This document shows positions 57,576 through 64,000 of a DNA stretch of 64,000 bases, piece after piece. Below the pieces are notes generated by a model. The model did no database searches. It was not told the DNA's origin and worked only from the letters and a program-made list of their open reading frames with translations. The DNA lies in NCBI GenBank assembly GCA_009192285.1, contig CM018604.1, positions 3,826,580 to 3,890,579 of the forward strand. The letters run 5' to 3'. Origin of the DNA: Morchella semilibera (lineage: Eukaryota > Ascomycota > Pezizomycetes > Pezizales > Morchellaceae). A program made the translations under genes and the position numbers. Numbering within the stretch: the stretch's first letter is position 1; the number at the start of each line of letters is the position of its first letter.

Positions 57576-59249
57576 CTAGTCCTCCATCTCCACATCCTCC
57601 CCATTCCCTCCCGCCTCTTCCGCCTTTTTTAGCACTGCATGATCCCCATGTTCATCCTCGTCCATAGTTCTTTCCTGCGCCAGCCCTTCCGCCGGCAAAC
57701 AGCGCACCGCTGCCAAAGGGGCTCCCATATTCCTCTCCGGCAAGCACGACTCAAACTCCATATTGTGTGCAACGCGGATGGTACCAGCTTGGGTGGGCGA
57801 GGATGCGCCCCCTGCGGCCCTCTGATTCCCGCGCATCTGCTGAATGAAAAGAGTATGGGTGCTAGAAGGATTCAGGGACGGAGCAAGCGGCGGCGGCGGT
57901 CCTACCTCGGCTGGCGGGGGTGGTACGCACATCTGAATCGCTGGAGGAGGCGGGGATGCTTGCGGTGGGCGGCCTCCCCGCCCGCGACGTGCTGCCCCTC
58001 GACGGCCCGATGCTGCCCGAGACCTTGTGGAAGTGCGCCCACGAGTAGAAGGGGGAGGTGCAGGTAACTGGGCGCCTATCTGGGCTGTGGTGTTGATGGG
58101 GTTACTAGCTTCAGTAGATCCAGACGGGAGTCTAGGCCTAGTCAGAGTTGGGGAGGTTGAAGAAAGTGGTGCGAAATTCTTAGTTGTGTTAGAAGTGGCT
58201 GCTCCGGAGCCAGTGACGGCAGTACTATTGATGCGAGTGACTATGGGCGACCCCATGCCCTTGGGGGTTGGAGGAGCGGCGCCTGTAGAAGTGTTTGCTG
58301 GAGCGGTACTGAAATGACCCATCTTCGGCGGACCAGGGTTCAGCAACGGTGTATTCTGGGTCGCGGCCGCGCTGGCACGGGGGATGTTCGGGTTTGCGGT
58401 GTTGGGCATGTACATGAGATAGCGATAGCCCCTTGTTGTTGGGGTCTGAGTATTCACATGATATTGGACGTTTGAAATCCTCTGCTCTGTATTTTGCGTT
58501 TTTGAGACATTATTGGTTCCCTCCACCGGGCAATAAGGAATGACGGACATCGGAGGAATCGTCAATCCTTCACCTTTGCCCCCAGAACCCGCTGTAGGAG
58601 TAGGCTTCAACGGCCCCATGACATGTCGTCCCTGCAATAAATCTTCGGCCTTCCTCATTCCAACCTCGGTGCTTGCAACCCGTTGAGACTTTCCAGACCC
58701 CATAACGACCTCATTGACCTGTCCAGCAGGGGAGATACCCTCCGCTGCGTTTATGGGGGTCTTCGGCTCGACCGGCCCTCCAAGTGGTACTCCGCTGTTC
58801 ATAGTTAATGGTGGGGGACGACGCGCGCCGAGCTCGGCCGGTCCAGTGGCGTCTGTAATAAATTTTGAAGATGGTCCTTGACTGCTCAGCATCGGGGCCT
58901 GCGGAAGCTCGCCTTCGCCAGGTCCAGAGGGGTTTATGATTTGTCCGCTGGTGGTGGGGGGCCGAGCAACAAGCTGCATAGCACGGTATGCACGATACGC
59001 AAGTGCCTCCTCGAAGGAGATGGGCGACATGTAGAGTTTCGGCTCCATAGATTCCTCATTGTAAGGCCTCTGAGGGGGCTCTACCATGAGCGGGAGTGGG
59101 GTGCTCCCTCCAGCTCCAGCCCGTGTGAGGGGGCGGGTGGATTGGGAGGAGGGTGGTAGGCGTGGTTGGCGTATCGGGAGCGTGGAATGAGGGGTGTCTT
59201 GTGGGGGCTCACTGCGGACCTGGTGGTCGCGATCGACGGTGGAGGTCAT
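57576..59249 (-). CDS. Long disordered protein with RG-rich patch and acidic tail
   Basis: Single exon of 557 residues read from 59249 down to 57576. It is rich in Pro, Ser, Thr, Gly and Ala throughout. A short segment near residues 60-95 (YMSPISFEEALAYRAYRAM) is the only likely folded or helical part. Residues ~404-433 are Arg/Gly-rich (SGRRGAARRGRGGRPP), resembling an RGG or AT-hook-like nucleic-acid contact. A Pro run follows and the last ~30 residues are acidic. This layout suits a nuclear RNA- or DNA-associated scaffold, but that is inference; no named family is recognised. It faces the coiled-coil array on the opposite strand and shares none of its motifs. Confidence 0.8.
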   Translation of the reverse strand: MTSTVDRDHQVRSEPPQDTPHSTLPIRQPRLPPSSQSTRPLTRAGAGGSTPLPLMVEPPQRPYNEESMEPKLYMSPISFEEALAYRAYRAMQLVARPPTTSGQIINPSGPGEGELPQAPMLSSQGPSSKFITDATGPAELGARRPPPLTMNSGVPLGGPVEPKTPINAAEGISPAGQVNEVVMGSGKSQRVASTEVGMRKAEDLLQGRHVMGPLKPTPTAGSGGKGEGLTIPPMSVIPYCPVEGTNNVSKTQNTEQRISNVQYHVNTQTPTTRGYRYLMYMPNTANPNIPRASAAATQNTPLLNPGPPKMGHFSTAPANTSTGAAPPTPKGMGSPIVTRINSTAVTGSGAATSNTTKNFAPLSSTSPTLTRPRLPSGSTEASNPINTTAQIGAQLPAPPPSTRGRTSTRSRAASGRRGAARRGRGGRPPQASPPPPAIQMCVPPPPAEVGPPPPLAPSLNPSSTHTLFIQQMRGNQRAAGGASSPTQAGTIRVAHNMEFESCLPERNMGAPLAAVRCLPAEGLAQERTMDEDEHGDHAVLKKAEEAGGNGEDVEMED

Positions 59250-62200
59250 GTTTTAATTAGTTTTAGATCGAATGGGTTAGGATGATAAAAGTGTTTTGGA
59301 TTGGTTGATGAACTGATCTCGGTTTGAAAGTTCACACACGACATTTGTTGTTATGTGGTGCTGTGCTTTGGCGCTGCGTACATTGTCGACCTAAGTCCTG
59401 CATGTGCACGTGGCTCGTGTATGCATTCCTTCATCTCGTATCACTCGCATGATCTTTCTCCCTTTCTTTTCTCTCTTTTTTTTTTTGCCCCTTTTTTCTT
59501 TGCCAGCGTAAAAGTGCGACCCTCAACAACCCCACCACACCGAAACCAAAGCCCTCCACAAACACACCAATACATGTACCTATGTATTATCCGGCACAAT
59601 ACAAGAGACTAAATCCTATCAGCAGCACCCCTAATACAGGGGCCAGAGCAAGCAAAAAATGCCTGAGTCCTAGCCTGCATCCAGGAGAAGATCGACGAAT
59701 GCAAACAAGAGTGCTATGAATTTTTACCAGGTTTACCACCCGTTTCTACTATAGTTCCAAGACTCACCCACATATCGGTCATAGAGCAACCCCGCCGCGA
59801 GCACTAGCTGCACAGGGGATTCCTCCTCCAACCCCACCACCGCACACAGGGCACCGGGTCCCCCCGATAGTGCGAACCAGGGCGTGTAGGAAAACCAACT
59901 GCTCGATACCTCGGCATTTCTTCGAGTTAACCAGGTGCCGGGAGAGTAGGCAAGCGCCGGTTGCTACATAGCTGCTTAATTCTATCCGACCTCACCCATC
60001 AGGTGTGAAAATGTCATGCTTAAACTTCTTACCGCTATTATATAACGAATGCTAATGTTCTCTGATTCTTGAGAGATGTTCGATGGTTGGCGCTGCACGC
60101 TCAGTTCTGCTGTTTGCCGCTCTTTTTCTTGCCGGGGCGAAGAAGTATAGCTTTTTTGAATAAGGTGTAATGCCTAACTATGAAGCAATACACCTCTCAA
60201 GTGCTTGCCGTTCCTACTATACCTGCAACGAATCACAAAGTGCGTGTCAAGAGCCAGCGGAATTGTTACCCTATTCTCTATTTTCTTTTATAAAACACAA
60301 AATCACACACACACCTCTCAAAACAAAGGAATAGCGTCCACTACCCTCCCGGAAGGACCTGAAACAAACACCTTGATGAGAAACATCATGACTTGCTTAT
60401 AAGAAGCCGCCTCCGCTCCTAATTAGACACACCCTCCCCCCGTTTACAACCCCTATAAGCTCGGCGGCCTACCAAATGCACTCCCTCAACTCCTGAGGCC
60501 CTGAGTGGCCAGTAATGGCAGTGGCTTAAACGGAGTTTGTGATCGATAGGTTCTTAATGAGAAAAAACTGAGGCGTCCGTTAAGCGTATGCTAAATATAT
60601 GTAGCTTTGTTGCTTTATATATAGCCTTGACCCCGATCGCCTCAACGAAGAACCCCGTTCCACACCGTTGCCCTAAGCCTCCCCAATAGTTGACGTTCAA
60701 AAGTTACAAAGTCCACCGTCTATCTCCCATAGCTGGGGATTACTGATTCCACTTGTTAGGAATCAGGCCTAAAGTTCCTAAACTATGTTTAAGGTTCCTG
60801 GGCTGGGCGTTACCTGACTTCCCTTGGCAAGCCAGGATTATGACTGTAGTCCGTCGTGCAGCAGAGCCTCATGCTCGACTAACGAACACAGGGATCACGC
60901 CCAGGGTCGTAGCTTATCACAACGTCTCATGCCTTCTGGATGAGGAATAATAATGTACATGTATCCATTCCCGCGAAGTTCATGATGGCTAACTTTGGGT
61001 GGCATAGTGTTATATCATCCGCATACTCTTTACCTTGTACCGCCAACCTGCAGATGCCTCCTGAGATCAATACCTATACGCAAACTGTTAACATGCCCAT
61101 ACAAGTGAGCAACTCACACCCGTATAGCTTGAAAATAGTGGGGATTGGCTTCTATTAATGACGGACCCTACCTACCTCTAAGCTGCATTGCAAGGGGACC
61201 CGGAACCTGAATCTAACTGTCATGGGGTGTATGAATTTGATCATACCAACGCCCCTGTCATTGGCCGTCATGGAAGATGATTATCTTTTGGTTACAAAAG
61301 GTGTTGTCCAGTCTACAGCTATCATATCTGGCGCCTTAAGGGGGGTACATTGACTATAACGTATAGGCTAACACACAGACTCGTTTGCAAACATATAAAA
61401 TGATCAAGTCCCCGCAACTCCAGTAAAGAGAAGTAAGATATATAGTTGGTGACTACTGTTAGCTCATGTCAAGGGAGTACTCTTCGCGTTTTGCCCTATC
61501 CTGTAGGAGCTGGCACCTCTCCTATATTATGGAGACTGGTTTTCGTATCTCCCCCAGCACCCCGGGTCCCTCCTCACTTGTACAGAGAACTTGGGCACTA
61601 AAAAAAGACACCAACTACAAAGTGTCATTCCTACGCCCCCGCATTAGGGCCTCGCACCATTTCATCGATTACGATACATGTTTCCGACATTTTTGACCAT
61701 TAGCCAACACACTCCGCCACATATGAATACGGGGTGCATCTCTTCTACCCCATCGGAAGCCTAGTGTCGGTCGACCCAGGATTGTCTAGTCTCCTACTCT
61801 ATTGGACTCTAGGTGTTCTTCAAGATTTTGAATGGCTACACTGTTAGTGACCTATATGAGCTTCTATCAGAAGGTCAACAGATCTGGAATAACTCACTAG
61901 GGCTGATTCCCCGGCAGAAGATATTCTCGGTAGCAGGATACCAAAGTAGCGCAGCCACAGCTGATCGTTCTCAGATTTTGGAGTAAATGATGGCGCTTGG
62001 TTCCCGCTGGGGTCCGTTCTAGTGCTGGTGGTTGATAATATTTCTACGTGCCTAGTCCGTATACGACGGGCGATTCTGGAGAAGGTCGACATGTGTGGTA
62101 AATCTTTTGTTGCTCTGCAGGCATCGGTGAAGTTGCTGAGACGAGGGGGGCCGTGTGGAATACATAGCAGAAAGGTAGTTGAAGTAACCTGGGTTGTGGC

Positions 62201-64000
62201 AACATTTGAAGCCAAGGGTCTAAAAGACTACGAGGGGTCAATCCCGCAGGTGGACCTAGCCAAGGCCACTCAAGAGTTCGAGAAGCGGAGGAACCTTCGA
62301 GTTGCGAAGTGTGACCCAGCCCCACCCTAGAGCCATTATATCCGTAGCTGAGGCTGGTTCCTGATCCAGTACTTGAGCTAAGGTTGAGGGCCGCCCCGCC
62401 CAGTAACAGCTAGAGGAGGATATGTTGACTAGAACGACCCTATAGGGAGAGCTAGATGCCAGTGATAAGGGCGGCCTCAGAGGAAGCATTCCTCGAGTGA
62501 CTCCAGAATGATTGTTTCTTACCAGATAAGAGAAGCCACCCAAAAGCATATTTTCTACCCTCCAGGCAATTGAACAGGGCGACGGATACTCGTCCCTATA
62601 TCCAAGCATGTCTGCAGTTACGGGTCAGCATTGATAATATCATAAGCTCTGAGTACTTTGCTCTTTCAACATACACCTCCTGGCCGTCTTTCGGCCGTTT
62701 AAATCTGAGGGCCTGAGCTTTGGAGAGGGAACACGCCGAAATATTGCCTCATGAACCAAGAAACAGCAGTTTGGGTCAGAGGGTCTGGCCGACAGCGGGT
62801 TTAAACTGCAAAATCACATGTGAGCTAGCTGCTTCGAGTACAGGCATTAAATGCTTGGGGCCTGCGGGATCTTTAACTATCTTATAGAATAGTAGTACTC
62901 ACTATAGGACGTGCTCCTTTTACACAAGGGTAGCCAACCCACAGTTACTACTCATGCACTCGTTGCATTTACTGCATTTTTGTAATTTGTTCAGGAGGCA
63001 CTAGGGTACTGACACGAACAGCCCCGGATGGATCGGTAGTCTGTTAGAATGTCAAGCGATGTCTATAATTAGTTGGGTGGTTGGTGGCATGTGCAAGGAA
63101 CTGAAGTTACATTACCTCTCAGTGGATTGTGGATGTTGGTTAGGACACCCCAAACAAGTGGGCTAGAAGTGGTGGGAGTTGTTCTGGAACAACTTTATTT
63201 GGTGAAGCAAATTGTTGACAAGAACGACACTGATGCCTTGTACCTTGGGCTACCGGACATAAATAACAGGTGGGAACAGGAGAACAATGAATAGGGATGA
63301 GAATGATGAGGATATGATACATAAAAGCCGGAGCAGGTAAGGGATGAGCGGGGATAGGGGAAGGTAGGGATATGATCTGGAAGCAGCGACACACTCAAGG
63401 GATAGCCGGGAGAAAATCTTGAGGTTCAATGTATTAAAGTTTTTGATGAGAAAACGAACTTGAGGGGACCAGTAAGCTTTCTTATATAGGATGAAAGCGC
63501 CAGATATCATAAAAGGGATTTGAGGGATCTTGGCCTGGGAGCAGCAATCTGTCCCGAGTCGGGGGTGTTATGAGATTCCATGTATAACGTGTAGGCGACG
63601 AATTAGCTCCTAGTAGGGATAAATACATGTGGTCATGGACAACCCGGAAAGGACACTCCTCCGGAAAGATATTGTATGCGTTGGCCTCTCGCCCAAACGA
63701 AAGACTTATTAAAGGACAGAGGCTCTCATAGTAGGTACATGTAGATACACCTATCCCGGCCCTGGGACTTGGTCCTAATGTGATCAGTTAATATTCGTGA
63801 TGCTCCGGTTCAGCAGAGCTCTAGAAGGTCAACGGTGCGGCATCCCCCATTTAATACAACTGTACAATATTTTAAGATTCTGTAGCCAGTATACGGAAGT
63901 TTGAGAGCTACAGATACAGAAGGAAGAATACAAAGGTCAAGATGCTCTTCCGCCTTTTCGGTTAGGCGCTGACACAGATACCTATACTCGCACTGATCAA
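59250..64000. other. Gene-poor stretch with one possible decayed ORF
   Basis: Bases 61813-61986 and about 61966-62330 are open in two adjacent frames and both read like real protein (NGYTVSDLYELLSEGQQIW, then KATQEFEKRRNLRVAKC near the end). They overlap by about 20 bases with a -1 shift. I cannot name the protein. The rest of the interval shows nothing I can call. Confidence 0.4.

Overview
This window looks like nuclear DNA of a filamentous fungus, most likely an ascomycete. Introns are very short (49-71 bases) with GTRNGY-like donors (gtaagc, gtatgt, gtgagt) and several CTAAC-type branch points close to the acceptor. Gene density is low, with long gene-poor stretches and repeat debris, as in the large repeat-rich genomes of truffle- or morel-like fungi (that placement is inference). 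I found no rRNA gene, canonical tRNA gene, CRISPR array or intact transposon gene, and I recognise none of the proteins as a named family. Gene symbols are therefore empty throughout.

Layout. 0.7-1.5 kb: a spliced gene for a cysteine-rich, probably zinc-binding protein. 1.7-2.8 kb: two tandem copies of a ~434-base non-coding unit; the second is split by a 228-base mariner-type MITE with 15-base terminal inverted repeats and a TA target duplication. 2.8-10.2 kb: no gene seen. 10.1-11.7 kb: a spliced gene whose last two exons are clear and whose start is not. 11.7-22.2 kb: nothing I can support. 22.2-24.6 kb: an 11-exon gene for a disordered nuclear-type protein, with one apparent single-base frameshift. 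25.7-27.5 kb: a five-exon gene of 531 residues carrying a 54-base tandem repeat and a C-terminal Cys motif. 30.8-31.5 kb: an intronless gene ending in a Cys motif of the same spacing. In these four genes every intron I could place with confidence is phase 0.

34.0-56.4 kb is the most interesting part. It is a one-directional array of about 14 small single-exon genes (86-240 residues) for charged helical-hairpin or coiled-coil proteins, plus at least one frameshifted member and one N-terminal fragment. Members share signatures placed between two helices, such as KLxxDxPxVxxxIxxG and LHP...KVR at identical spacings, and a helix-YG motif. This suggests an old, diverged, locally expanded family. 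Their 5' leaders are strikingly poor in G. A tandem repeat with a tRNA-like, Pol III-like segment (37.0-38.6 kb) sits inside the array.

57.6-59.2 kb carries a minus-strand gene for a 557-residue Pro/Ser/Thr-rich protein with an RG-rich basic patch and an acidic tail. 59.3-64.0 kb holds only a possible decayed ORF near 61.8-62.3 kb. The coiled-coil genes may form one functional group, but the sequence alone does not show what they do.
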